64,000 nt of DNA from assembly GCA_030789695.1 (NCBI GenBank), contig CM061142.1:160210391-160274390 (forward strand), written 5' to 3'. The first letter of the stretch is position 1. The number at the start of each line of letters is the position of its first letter. The notes under the pieces are model-generated. The model did no database searches. It was not told where the DNA came from and was given only the letters and a program-made list of their open reading frames with translations. Position numbers and translations under genes: made by a program. Origin of the DNA: Scilla litardierei (Eukaryota > Streptophyta > Magnoliopsida > Asparagales > Asparagaceae). Below are positions 33,340 to 44,100 of this stretch, one piece after another.

Positions 33340-35222
33340 CAATCTTGCAGATCTCCTAGGCAACTATACATCAATCTCTTACAGTGTTCCGATAATAAGT
33401 ACAAAGTACAAGGCATCGCTCATCTATAGAAGACATCGCTTATCTATACAAGTATCGCTCATCTATAGAAGCTACTGAATCTGAGGGAGATCTTCTGAAG
33501 AGGAGTGGTCTACAGACTCGGTAGGTAGCACCACGTCTCTGACCCAGTCGTCACTGTGTTTGCGAGGTACTGTAGGACCTGGCTATGCGTACTTATGATT
33601 TGCTTCTTGGATTGATGAGCCTCTCGGGATGGTGGGATTGATGTTACCTTGGAAGTATGCTTTGCTGGTCTCCAGGAGTTGGTCGTTCCTTTGTTGTAGT
33701 CATCGCGATGATCTGTAACCTGTATCTGCAAATACATTTAACATGTTGGATGATCCTTGACCCTTGGAAGTAGTGCAGAAGCTACATATCTCTGGTCCAG
33801 TGGTGCGCTACAGACGCTGCACTGTATCTGGTTAAAGGGTTTACTGCTAATACTTTCTAGAGTCGCGTGAAGTTGGCCAGATAAAGGAGTGTACAAAAGA
33901 CACTTTAGTAAGGCACTTCAGGACCTAGGATATCCTTCCCCTCTTCCAGTGAACGGAAGTGGTCTTATTATGCATCCATACAACCAGTAGGTGTATTAGC
34001 GGATTGCAATCATACATGTTTCTTCATCAACTGGATGATAATTTCATCTTCTGGATGATAATTCATCTGCTGATTATTCATCTTCTGGATGATTATTCAT
34101 CTTTGGGATGATGGTTTCATCTTCGGGATGCTGGTTTCATCTTCAGGATGGTAATTAGTAAGGGTATGTTGCCACATCATCCATAACAACATAGCCTAAA
34201 ATTTTCTTTGCCAATCGCATGGTTTTCGCAACCATGACCAGGGAGCCTGATGCATCAGTTTAAATAATTTCTTTAGTGAGTTAAGCTCATCTTACATGGT
34301 TACTTCCTGGTTTCTGCGAAATAAACCTCTAAGCTATAGCGTTTTGCTTATAGCATATGATTTTATTTATTTATACAATACTCGGTAACCAACAGGTTTG
34401 ATATCTTTTGATATCAGGACTTTAGGTCCAAACACTTCACATTTCATAAGTGAGTCCAGCTCAACTTATTATTGCCTCGTTCCATATAATCTGGCCAAAT
34501 CTCTGTGTTTGCTTCAGGAAACGGAGATTGGAAACTGTATCTATGGCAAAATGAAATGTGAGTAATTGTCGACAAGTGTGTTTTATCCAAATTCCTCTCC
34601 ATGCACGTATATTATTCAATTTATTCCAATTCATCTCTTCTGGAGGTTCTGGAAAGGGAGAGGATATGGAGATGAGCTCATTTTCCTATGGTGGTATTAT
34701 TTTAGGGTCTCCATGAGTTATTTCTCGCTTTGGAGCCTCGTGGTATGTCCTCTCATCCATGGAGGATATCCACTTCTACTACTGGTGGATTGCATCTATT
34801 ATATTTGGTATGTCAATCCTAGCTGGATTTTTAGTAGCAGGGATGTGTGAATTTTACAATATTTATATTGTCAGTAACTATGTCTAATAACTGTTTAACA
34901 GTTTCATAAGTGTGTCTCTTCAGGATCTCATCACAATTCATGATAATCAGATCATAGGTATTAATGTTTTAAATGGTCAAATTGAGCTTCAGGCTCATGG
35001 ATGATTATAGTATTTTTGTTGAACCTAATGTTGGGGAATTAAAGTTATGAAGGATCTTCAGGATCTCATCAAGTCTTTAAAAGAGGGCCCATCAATGCAC
35101 GTCTTAAAAGAAGTGATTTTAAATGCTTCCCCTGTTCAGAGTGCTCAGAATCTATTTATCTAGGGTAATTACTTCCGATAAATAGTTCTACATTTTGATG
35201 GTCTATAGTGGTGATATGGGGA
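33340..35222 (-). pseudogene. pol: E3 pol remnant: RNase H, RT, linker, integrase end
   Basis: No long frame survives, but the DNA follows E5 pol in order. Bases 33775-33965 match the RT/RNase H junction of E5 at 48530-48770, 34200-34330 the RT part around YSPVMDA, 34390-34560 the start of RT, and 34840-35160 the linker and integrase C-terminus. At 34017-34156 a 19-22 bp unit (TGGATGATAATTCATCTTC) is repeated about six times within it. Confidence 0.65.
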
Positions 35223-35830
35223 TGTTGGATATGGAAGACGTTTGTACACCCTTGTGGGGGATGTACGAGGGAATACGGACCTCGAACGTCGCGCACACGA
35301 AGTCGTGTGCAAAGGGAATCTGTTCCCTTGCGGAGAGGATCTCTGTATGAGTGGGAAAGTCGCATTATATATGCATAAATGCATGCGACATATGGCTAAT
35401 AAAGGGGGAATATCTTAAGCTTATGTTGTACCATGCATATGGTACAACTTAAGCTTATAATGTGCCATGCATCATGGTACACCTTAATTAAGTTGTTCCA
35501 AAGGAACAACTTACCCTAAAATAACTACCTTGGGGGCTATAAATAAGACCCAAGGGTAGCCATTTTCCTTACACTTTTTGCATGAAATTCATGCATGCAT
35601 CTTCATCCTAGCGAAGCTCTGCAGAAATATTTCCTCTCCTTCTATCCAAGTTCTTAATCTAAAGTAGAGATTTAGATTGCAGATTTAGTAGCCTTACTCC
35701 GTTCGTGAGTAGACTCGATCCGTCGTGGCGAATCCGAAGGCGAAGTTCGTAGACTACCGTGCAGCGTACGCAAGCGTAAGTCTAAACTTCATATTATCGA
35801 TCCTAACTCTGTTTTGGGCAGGATCCTACA
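35223..35830 (+). repeat. E4 5' LTR (608 bp)
   Basis: It carries a TATA box TATAAATA at 35538-35545 and three strong hairpins upstream: AAGCTTATGTTGTACCAT pairing with its near-complement (35417-35456), a GTGCCATGCATCATGGTACAC foldback, and AAGTTGTTCC-AAA-GGAACAACTT near 35510-35532. Confidence 0.9.
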
Positions 35831-35831
35831 T

Positions 35832-35843
35832 TGGTATCAGAGC
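35832..35843 (+). promoter_or_regulatory. Primer-binding site of E4, tRNA-iMet
   Basis: TGGTATCAGAGC one base after the LTR end, the classical plant copia site. Confidence 0.9.
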
Positions 35844-35879
35844 CATATGGGTTCGCCCCGGTCAAACCACCGCCCCGTC

Positions 35880-36055
35880 GAAACTATGAACGAGTCGTTG
35901 TCTTTTTCACGAATGGGTCTCCTACTATTACGGATATAGTAGGAATGCTTCGTGACGGAGAGAACGCAGCGGTTGTTCTTTTCACGTTAGGGTCTCCTAT
36001 CATTACGGATATGGTAAGAACTCTCCGTGACGGGAAGAACCGACCGTTCACGTAG
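35880..36055 (+). repeat. Tandem duplication of about 90 bp in the E4 leader
   Basis: Two units share TTTTTCACG-like starts, GGGTCTCCTA-ATTACGGATAT and CTTCGTGACGG / CTCCGTGACGG ends. Confidence 0.75.
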
Positions 36056-36330
36056 TGTGTTATTTTTCATTTTTGGCACACGGCCATTAGGAAATAACTA
36101 ATTTCTCGACGAACGGGTGCTTCATCGACGAACGGGTGCTTCATCGAGGAAGATGATGGTAGTTACTTCCATCGGGTAAGAGGAAATTTGGTTCATGTGC
36201 ACCATGGCCAAATGGGCTATGAAGGCCATGCACCCCCTCTCCTCAAGCGGAGGGGGTTGGCTACGGCCAATAACCACCGGCGACCACCCCATCAAGGGGG
36301 AGGACTAAGTGCGGCAACCCCATTCAAAGG

Positions 36331-36862
36331 GGATGGCCGGCCATGGCCAAAAGGGCCATGGCCAAAAGGGCCATGGCCAAAAGGGCCATGGCCGGCCAAC
36401 GCCGAATGGCCTTGGCCATGACCGGCCATGGCCAAGCCATGGCCGGCCATGGCCAGGCCGGCAGTGGCCAGCCTTGGCCAAGGCCTGCCGGCCAGGCTGG
36501 CCCTGGCAGTGGACAGGGCCGGCGCCCTGGCCTCAGGCCAGGGCCTGGCCGAGGCCAGGGCAGGAGCCCTGGCCCCGGCCAGCGGCCAGGGCCTGGCCGA
36601 GGCCAGGGCAGGAGCCCTGGCCCCGGCCAGCGGCCAGGCCGCCCTGGCAGAGGCCAGGGCGGCGCCCTGGCCTCAGGCCAGGGCCTGGCCGAGGCCAGGG
36701 CAGGAGCCCTGGCCCGGCCAGTGGCCTGGCCGGCCGGCCCTGGCAGAGGCCAGGGCCTGGCCGGCCCTGGCCGGGGGGGGGCCAGGGCCCCTGGCCGGCC
36801 AGGGCAGAGGCCCTGGCCGGCCCTTGGCCAAGCACCGGCCAGGGCAGAGGCCCTGGCCGGGA
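36331..36862 (+). repeat. GGCC-rich tandem array in the E4 leader
   Basis: Three 15-bp units (ATGGCCAAAAGGGCC) lead into about 450 bp of GGCCAGGGC / GGCCTGGCC variants with a higher-order unit of roughly 55-60 bp. All frames on both strands stay open through it, so the long ORFs here are not genes. Confidence 0.9.
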
Positions 36863-36881
36863 AGAAGTTGCAGTCTGAAAA

Positions 36882-36916
36882 ATTGGTCGACCAATTTTGT
36901 GTTTTTGGTCGACCAA
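36882..36916 (+). repeat. Two TTGGTCGACCAA palindromes
   Basis: ATTGGTCGACCAAT at 36882-36895 and TTGGTCGACCAA at 36905-36916, directly after the GC-rich array. Confidence 0.85.
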
Positions 36917-36989
36917 TCTGGCAGAAGGCCTGTGTCGATTGCAAACTTGCCTACTGACCCATACGGGGTGACAAAGGGCATTGGTCAAA

Positions 36990-37325
36990 CTCGAATGTGT
37001 CGATTAGCCCATACGGGGCTAACCACAGTGCCGACTAGTTCATACGGGACTAACGTTTTAATGAAGTTTTTCATTGGGCTCTACTCCTTGAAGACTAGCC
37101 ATAGTGCTCTACTTCATGCGAGATTAGCCAAGTCATTGTGCTCTACTCTACGGAGATTAGCCAATGTACTTATGTAATTGTGCTCTACTCCTTGAAGATT
37201 AGCCGTAATGCTCTACTTCATGCGAGATTAGCCATGTCATTGTGCTCTACTCCACGGAGATTAGCCAATGAACTTATGACGTTGTGCTCTACTCTACGGA
37301 GATTAGCCAATGTATTTTAAATTCG
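36990..37325 (+). repeat. Tandem repeats around GAGATTAGCC in the E4 leader
   Basis: Seven or more units of about 32-40 bp carry GTGCTCTACT and GAGATTAGCC; they form a higher-order repeat of about 112 bp, present twice. Confidence 0.8.
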
Positions 37326-37364
37326 TTTTGAAAAATACGTTTTCAAAAACGCTTTTCCGCTGCA

Positions 37365-37660
37365 AAGTACTATAAGAGTACTAACATTTGATAAAGTGAG
37401 GGAGAAATATTGAAAGTTACTCTAGATGGTGATTGGAAACATAGTGACCTTTCCAATTCTAGAGTAACATCTTCAATATTTTTCGAAAGTAACTTATCAA
37501 ATGCTCATTTTCCGCCGCTAGTACTATAAGAGTACTATTGTTTGATAAGTGATGGGGGAATATTGAAATTTGTTCTAGATGGTGATTGGAATCGTAGAGA
37601 CCTTTTCGATTCTAGAACAACATCTTCAATATTTTTCGAAAGTAACTTATCAAATATAAT
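37365..37660 (+). repeat. Tandem duplication of about 150 bp in the E4 leader
   Basis: Two units contain ACTATAAGAGTACTA, TCTAGATGGTGATTGGAA, and the end CATCTTCAATATTTTTCG. Within each unit the TCTAGA parts are inverted, which would allow a long hairpin. Confidence 0.8.
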
Positions 37661-37812
37661 ATAATTCCAAGTGGGATTTGAATTTTTAGAACTATCCAAA
37701 TGGGATACTCTATTATCATTTCAAGTGGGAGTTATATTTTAAGAATTTTTTTTATGCAATGTTTTTGATCGAACCTTCGGTTTTGTGTCTTTTGCAGCAT
37801 TTTAAAAGTAAA

Positions 37813-38739
37813 ATGTCTTCCGCTTCAAAGAATATCGTCGCTGAGTTAAACAAAGGTGAAAAACTCAACGGCGATAATTACAAACTTTGGTCCATTAAGA
37901 TACAATACGTTTTAGAGGAGCAAGAAGTGCTCGAAACTCTAAAGAACGTAATGATTGAACCCGAGTTGGGCACTACGGCCCAACACCGAAGAGACAAGGA
38001 AGCTTTTGATGCTTGGTCTCGGAAGAATAAGATAGCACGCATTACGTTATTAAGCAGTATGGCTGATGACATAATGCGCATCTTCCGAGAACATGACCTA
38101 GCCATGGACATAGGGTCCAAGCTAGAGGAGAAGTTCGGTGGCACATCGGTGTCCAAACTTCGCGCCTTAACTATAAAGTTCGATACATATAAGAAACGTC
38201 CAGATCATTCCATGGGGAAACATCTGCGACATATGGCGAACCTTATATCAGAGTTAAAGGACGCAGGTCATGTGCTCACGGATGAGCAACAAATCCAAGC
38301 AGTCATACGTTCCCTACCAAATGGGTGGGATCAGATGAAGATGCATCTCACTCATAATGAGAGCATCAAGACCTTCAACGATGTTTCCAAGCACCTCGAA
38401 TTAGAGGAAGAGCGGCTTGCGGCTGCCAAGCCAGGTGCAGAAGTGCACATGGTTGCTAGTTCCTCACACGGGGGAAAGAAACGTAAAGATCGTTCGAAGT
38501 CTTCTAATGAACGTAATAAGCAACCTGAGTCTACCAAGGAACCCAAACATAAGGGTGGGCACAAGAAATGGCACAAGAAGAAAGACTTGAAAAGGATCAA
38601 GTGCTTCAAGTGCAACAAGCTCGGTCACTATGCTCGTTCGTGTACGAGTGGAAGTGACGAGGTAACTTGTAATACTAGTTACATATGTGTTTCTAGTCCA
38701 CTATTTCTTGTGGAATCTAATCCATTTTTGGATAATTGA
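37813..38739 (+). CDS. gag: E4 Gag polyprotein, copia type
   Basis: The likely start is ATG 37813 (MSSASKNIVAELNKGEKLNG); an upstream in-frame ATG at 37759 adds 18 residues without family features. The text LNGDNYKLWSIKIQYVLEE opens the copia Gag domain, and LTDEQQIQAVIRSLP and FNDVSKHLELEEERL are typical later parts. A basic stretch precedes one CCHC knuckle, CFKCNKLGHYARSC, near residue 270. It would form the virus-like particle and bind element RNA in the cytoplasm. At about 308 residues it is near full length. In copia, gag and pol share one frame; here the frame ends at TGA 38737-38739, overlapping the protease start by 11 bases in another frame at a run of five T. This is the only intact retroelement gene in the window. 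Confidence 0.85.
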   Translation: MSSASKNIVAELNKGEKLNGDNYKLWSIKIQYVLEEQEVLETLKNVMIEPELGTTAQHRRDKEAFDAWSRKNKIARITLLSSMADDIMRIFREHDLAMDIGSKLEEKFGGTSVSKLRALTIKFDTYKKRPDHSMGKHLRHMANLISELKDAGHVLTDEQQIQAVIRSLPNGWDQMKMHLTHNESIKTFNDVSKHLELEEERLAAAKPGAEVHMVASSSHGGKKRKDRSKSSNERNKQPESTKEPKHKGGHKKWHKKKDLKRIKCFKCNKLGHYARSCTSGSDEVTCNTSYICVSSPLFLVESNPFLDN

Positions 38740-41440
38740 TTCAGGTGCCACCGACCACATAGCAAAGGACAGACGGTCCTTCGTGGAGTATCACCGGATA
38801 CCCAAGGAATGAAGTGGATCAATGTAGGAAGCAACACACGTGTTGAAGTGAAAGGCGTTGGGACTCGCAAGCTTGTCTTGGACAATGGCCTCACTCTCCT
38901 ACTACATGATGTTCTCTTCATTCCATATATTCAAAGGAATATTAAAACTGTGGTCAATTTAATGGGTCTTTGTAATAGTTGGTTCCTTCATGATTGTAAA
39001 GTGGACCTATTTTGTAATAATTTTTTTTATTGGTTCTGGGTTATGTATTTCACAGGATTTATTGTAATAAGTACAATGAATAATTCCTCATGTAATGAAA
39101 ATTTCCTTGTGACAAATTTTTGACTAATGAGTCTAATATAATTTGTTGGCACACAAGGCTTGGTCATATTGGACCAATGCGTTTGGATAGACTTGCCAAA
39201 CGTGGCCATCTATCCAATGCTTCAAAGGTTGAAATGTCGACCTGCAAACATTGCCTTGTAAGGAAATCTTGTCGCAAGCCATTTGGAACCGGCACAAGGG
39301 CCAAGGTTCCATTACAGCTTATCCATTCGGACATATGTGGTCCGATGAATGTCAAGACAAGACGCGGGAAGTCCTATTTCATCACTTTTAATTGATGATT
39401 TCACCCGATTCGGTCATATCTATTTGATATCCCACAAAAGTGAAAGCACTAAACCTGCTTTAAAAACTATATGAGTTTAGTGGAGAATCAATTAGATCGC
39501 AAGATTAAGGTCGTGCGAACCGATAGGGGCGGTGAATATCAATCAACAAGTTTAAAGGAACTTTGTGATGAAAAAGGCATAGTACATCAGGTCACTATGC
39601 CTTATACTCCTCAACAAATTGGTGTTGCAGAAAGGAGGTATAGGACTTTAATGAAAAATGGTCCGTTCAATGATGGCGCAAGCTAACTTGCCAATCACCT
39701 TTTGGGGTGATGCATTATTGACAACCGTTTTCATTTTAAACCGCGTACCCTCGAAATCAGTTAGCTCCACTCCTTATGAGTTGTGGAACCAAAGGTCTCC
39801 TGACTTAAACATTTTACCTTGAGTTTGTGCATTCAACGCACATATTTCCTCCCATAAGTATGGCAAACTTGGGCCATGGGGAAGGAAATGTATCTTTAAA
39901 CGATACGCATTAAACTCCAAAGGTTATGTTTTTGTTAGTCAGGAAGACAATGGTGTGCTAATTGAGTTTGAGTCGAGGGATGTCACTTTCTTGGAAAACG
40001 AGTTTCCAAGACAGGGCGAGATAAGTCAGGACTTATCTCTATTTGAGATTTGTGATCAAGAAGGATTACCTCATTCGAGTGGGAGAATTCTTGGTGAAAA
40101 CGAAAATACTTTTCAACACGAAAATATTTTTCAACCTTCACCAATGGATTATACGAATGACGATTATCCTATTCCATATGGGAATAATGATCCAAGTGGG
40201 AGCAATTCTAACAACATTTCAAGTGGGAGTGATATTAGAATTGATCTAAATTCGAGTCAACAAGGACTTGAAGAATCTCAAATATGCCACATCATGCCAT
40301 GCAAAAGACAAATGGATGGAAGCGATGAAGGAGGAATTGAAATCCATGAAAGTTAACCAAGTCTGGGACTTAGTTAACTCACCCAGAGGACATAGAGCAA
40401 TTGGGAACAAATGGGTTCTCAAGATCAAGCATAAGGCTGATAGCTCTATAGATAGATATAAAGCTCGCCTTGTCGCGAAAGGTTTTACGCAACAAGAGAC
40501 CTTCTCACCTGTTGTGCGTTTTATCTCGATTCGCCTGATTCTGGCAATGGTAGCTTGCTTATACCTCGAATTACATCAGATGGATGTAAAGACTGCCTTT
40601 CTCAATGGAGAATTGGACGAGGAGATCTATATGGAACAACCAACAGGGTTTGTAAAAGAAGGAAACGAACATAAGGTTTGTAAACTTCGTAAGTCCATAC
40701 ATAGTCTTAAATAATCCTCGAGGCAATGGTATATACGATTTCAAGAAATTGTCTTATCAAATGGATTTTCCATACTTGATGAAGATAACTACATATATAT
40801 CTAGAGGATTAAAAGCAAGCATGTTATTATGTCTCTATATGTAGATGACATTTTAATAGCCAGAAATGACAAGGGCTTTGTGATGAGTATCAAGGCTTGG
40901 CTTTCATCAGTATTTGAGATGAAAGGCATAGGAAAAGCCGCATATATCCTTGGAGTTAAGATTTCAAGGAATCGTTCGAAGAAACTTCTTTCTCTTTCAC
41001 AGGAGACTTATATAAAGAAGGTTCTAGAACGATTTAATATGCAGGACTGCAAGTCCATTGATATTCATATAAGCATATGCGATAATTTATATCTGGAATC
41101 ATGTCCAAAGAACCAAAAGGAAAAGGAAATTATGGAAAAAGTTCCATATTCCAGTGCAGTTGATAGTCTTATGTACGCTATGGTATGTACGAGACCGGAC
41201 ATCTGTTTTGCCGTTGGAAATGGTAAGCTGTTACCAATCCAACCCAGGGCAAGAACACTGGAAAGCGGTTAAGAGGATAATGCAGTATCTTAAAGGAACT
41301 GCAGGTTTGCAAAAGAAACCAAGAAGGTAGACATAAGGTACATATCTACGCATGAGATGATAGAGGATCAGCTTACGAAAGCAATCCCCAGAAATGTGTT
41401 TTATAAACACTTATCATCCCAAGGATTGCGTATGAGCTGA
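38729..41440 (+). pseudogene. pol: E4 pol: protease, integrase, RT and RNase H, heavily damaged
   Basis: Protease begins WIIDSGATDHIAKDR at 38729. GAG-pre-integrase and integrase follow in 39120-39395 (WHTRLGHIG, CKHCLVRKSC, LIHSDICGP) and 39471-39686 (VVRTDRGGEY with the second Asp, then TPQQIGVAERR with the Glu). A linker is at 39955-40356. RT starts near 40268-40714 (GNKWVLKIKHKADSS, ARLVAKGFTQ, QMDVKTAFLNGE) and continues at 40829-41272 with the active site YVDD. RNase H is mostly deleted: after VKRIMQYLKGTAGLQ it jumps to its last residues near 41330-41440. At least five frame breaks are present, so the element could move only with proteins from elsewhere. Confidence 0.85.
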
Positions 41441-42489
41441 GTTGTACCAATATATATTCCCATGTCTAAGAAAGATCAAATTTAATAAAAGAATAAGTTC
41501 TTTTTCAAGCATTGCATATGAATTTCTTAAAGAAATGTTTGTGTACATTTTTTGAAATCTCAGCTGAATTGTGTGTATGTCGGACAGATAAAGGTTGGCT
41601 CTCTCACATGAGCAACCGCCTTATCTTATCAGATGGATAAGATAGAGATGAGACTAGTTTAAAGTCAAAATCATTAGACGAATGATTTAGAGTCATGACT
41701 TTAACAAGATAGTCGAATGAAAGATCTGCATCATATGGATGCTTACAAAAGATCTGAGATATATATCACAAGGATATAAAGATCTCATTGGATTTTTTAA
41801 ATCCTATCTGTCTTATGCAGGATGAGAGTCCGTGAATATTTCACGAGTAGTAAGGGGACTCAAAAAGATAGGCACTGTGGTGTCTGATCTTTTCATCCGT
41901 ACAACATCATTAAGACATACTCTCCATGGGAAAGGAGTGATGTTGTAATACGTGTTCATACCACGTATGCATTTCGACCACTGAGTTAGTAGCAATAGTG
42001 TTTGCTATTATGTGAGACTCAAAGGCCATACGGGTCTTAACTCTTACCCTCAAGGACTCCAATTGGTTCCTTTAGATTTGACGAGATGATCGCTATCTTA
42101 GCGTGTTACTAATGGGATATGGTAATTCGGCTCGGCGGGGCACGTTAGAAAAGCGAATCAAGTCAAGATCAGAAGGTTCGCAAGAAGAGGAAGATTGATT
42201 TCATATTCGCATTTGGACTTTAGTGATTCAAAGCTGGCCAGCCAATTGTAATCCAGATGGGATTCAATTGTTGAATATAAAGTACAAGAAAATGTGAAGA
42301 AATAATCTAGGGTAAAGCATGCGTTGAACTACTCAACTTTGCACCTTCGAGGTCGTTGTGTATCTCTAACAAGTGCACAACAACAGACTCTACGCGCATG
42401 ACGGTCGCACGGTCTATTTCTCGGTATGATAGATGAAAGAACTAAGGGAAAGACGTTCTCTTACAATCCCCTCAAGTGTGAGTGGGAGA
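41441..42489 (+). other. E4 3' untranslated region and polypurine tract
   Basis: No credible ORF. It ends with the tract GTGTGAGTGGGAGA (42476-42489) before the LTR. Confidence 0.7.
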
Positions 42490-43097
42490 TGTTGGATAGG
42501 GAAGACGTTTGTACACCCTTGTGGGGGATGTACGAGGGAATACGGACCTCGAACGTCGCGCACACTAAGTCATGTGCAAAGGGAATCTGTTCCCTTGCGG
42601 AGAGGATCTCTGTATGAGCGGGAAAGTCGCATTATATATGCATAAGTGCATGCGACATATGGCTAATAAAGGGGGAATATCTTAAGCTTATGTTGTACCA
42701 TGCATATGGTACAACTTAAGCTTATAATGTGCCATGCATCATGGTACACCTTAATTAAGTTGTTCCAAAGGAACAACTTACCCTAAAATAACTACCTTGG
42801 GGGCTATAAATAAGACCCAAGGGTAGCCATTTTCCTTACACTTTTTGCATGAAATTCATGCATGCATCTTCATCCTAGCGAAGCTCTGTAGAAATATTTC
42901 CTCTCCTTCTATCCAAGTTCTTAATCTAAAGTAGAGATTTAGATTGTGGATTTAGTAGCCTTACTCCGTTCGTGAGTAGACTCGATCCGTCGTGGCGAAT
43001 CCGAAGGCGAAGTTCGTAGACTACCGTGCAGCGTACGCAAGCGTAAGTCTAAACTTCATATTATCGATCCTAACTCTGTTTTGGGCAGGATCCTACA
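42490..43097 (+). repeat. E4 3' LTR (608 bp)
   Basis: Same length as the 5' copy, about 98.5% identical by eye; TATA box at 42805-42812; ends GATCCTACA at 43097. Confidence 0.9.
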
Positions 43098-44100
43098 ATA
43101 TACTCATCATGGCATAATCGATAAGATGTGCTCTAAACGCTTCCCTCGTTAGGGGTTCTCGAAAACTGTTTATATGAGGTGATCGGGCTCATATAAATAG
43201 GTTCTACGGATGCGTTGTGATGGTTTGCATTGTAATTGCATGTTCACACATGGTCATCTACAACTGGATTTTTAATGGATAAGTAATCCGTTTAAATCAT
43301 TTTAATGATTTATGTAACCCATTTTTGGATGTGAACACAAACGTCAGGGTGTTCAACATTTTTCTAGTTGCAAATATAGTTTGATTTCCCAGTGCTATTC
43401 AATGTTCCTGCCATTTAGCAATTTGTCCCATTTGCTTTGAAAAAGCTGGACTGCGGTTGGATAATAGGATTGATAATGACCATTTTTAGAGGATATATGG
43501 ATGAGTACTCTAAGGTACATCATCGGCCATATGTAGGGGGTGTGCGAGTCCACTTTTATCCCTCAAATACTCTCAAGAGGCCTAAAGGTCTCATTCTTCT
43601 AATGATGATAGTATATCATCTTAAATTCATTTGAGGAAGTGAGGAGAGTCAATGTCCACATGAATGGAGATGATCTAGTAATCATTTTTCCCTTTTGAAT
43701 GGGACAATGAAAGTTTCACCCTTTTTTTGAAGAATCTTCAGGTTCCTCTGGTTAATGATGTCTTGCATCATCAATCCAGGGTGACATCAATGCAAGGTTG
43801 GGCGATTCTGGACACTTCTGGTATTCCAAATTAATTCTTCTGTTCGAATTTATATGGAACTTTTGAAAGTCTATTAAAATAACCAAGTTAATTTTGTCCG
43901 GTAATAAGTGAACTGTGTTCAAACTGTGAAGGATTACATCTTCACATTGACTATTATATGGATCAAAGTTTGACAAAGCTTCGGGCTATATTGGTTTCTT
44001 GAGTCACTAGGGATTTCGTTTTGACGAATATCCTTTGAAACTTTATAAGTTTCAGAGAGTACATGGCATCCTTATTTTAGGAGTATTCAGGATAACAAAT
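43098..44100 (-). pseudogene. pol: E3 pol remnant: integrase and protease part
   Basis: This continues E3 on the right of E4. Bases 43640-43800 match the E5 GAG-pre-integrase/integrase junction (50860-51020), and 43990-44080 match the protease end around RNLLSFKDI (51205-51265). The first 110 bases repeat in diverged form what is also present left of E4 at 35090-35215. Confidence 0.6.

Larger units (their letters stand above)
35223..43097 (+). mobile_element. E4: copia element with 608-bp LTRs, inserted in E3
   Basis: LTRs 35223-35830 and 42490-43097 begin TGTTGGATA and end GATCCTACA. The element has a tRNA-iMet primer-binding site, a repeat-rich leader, an open gag, a damaged pol and a polypurine tract. 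The LTRs differ at about 8 of 608 sites by eye, so it moved recently although its pol is ruined. No 5-bp TSD is visible (GGGGA before, ATATA after). Confidence 0.9.

Noticed and set aside
36309..37177. Long ORFs of about 190-250 codons on both strands over the GGCC array
   Set aside because: The repeat contains no stop in several frames; proteins are Gly/Pro/Ala/Arg low-complexity and overlap each other on both strands.
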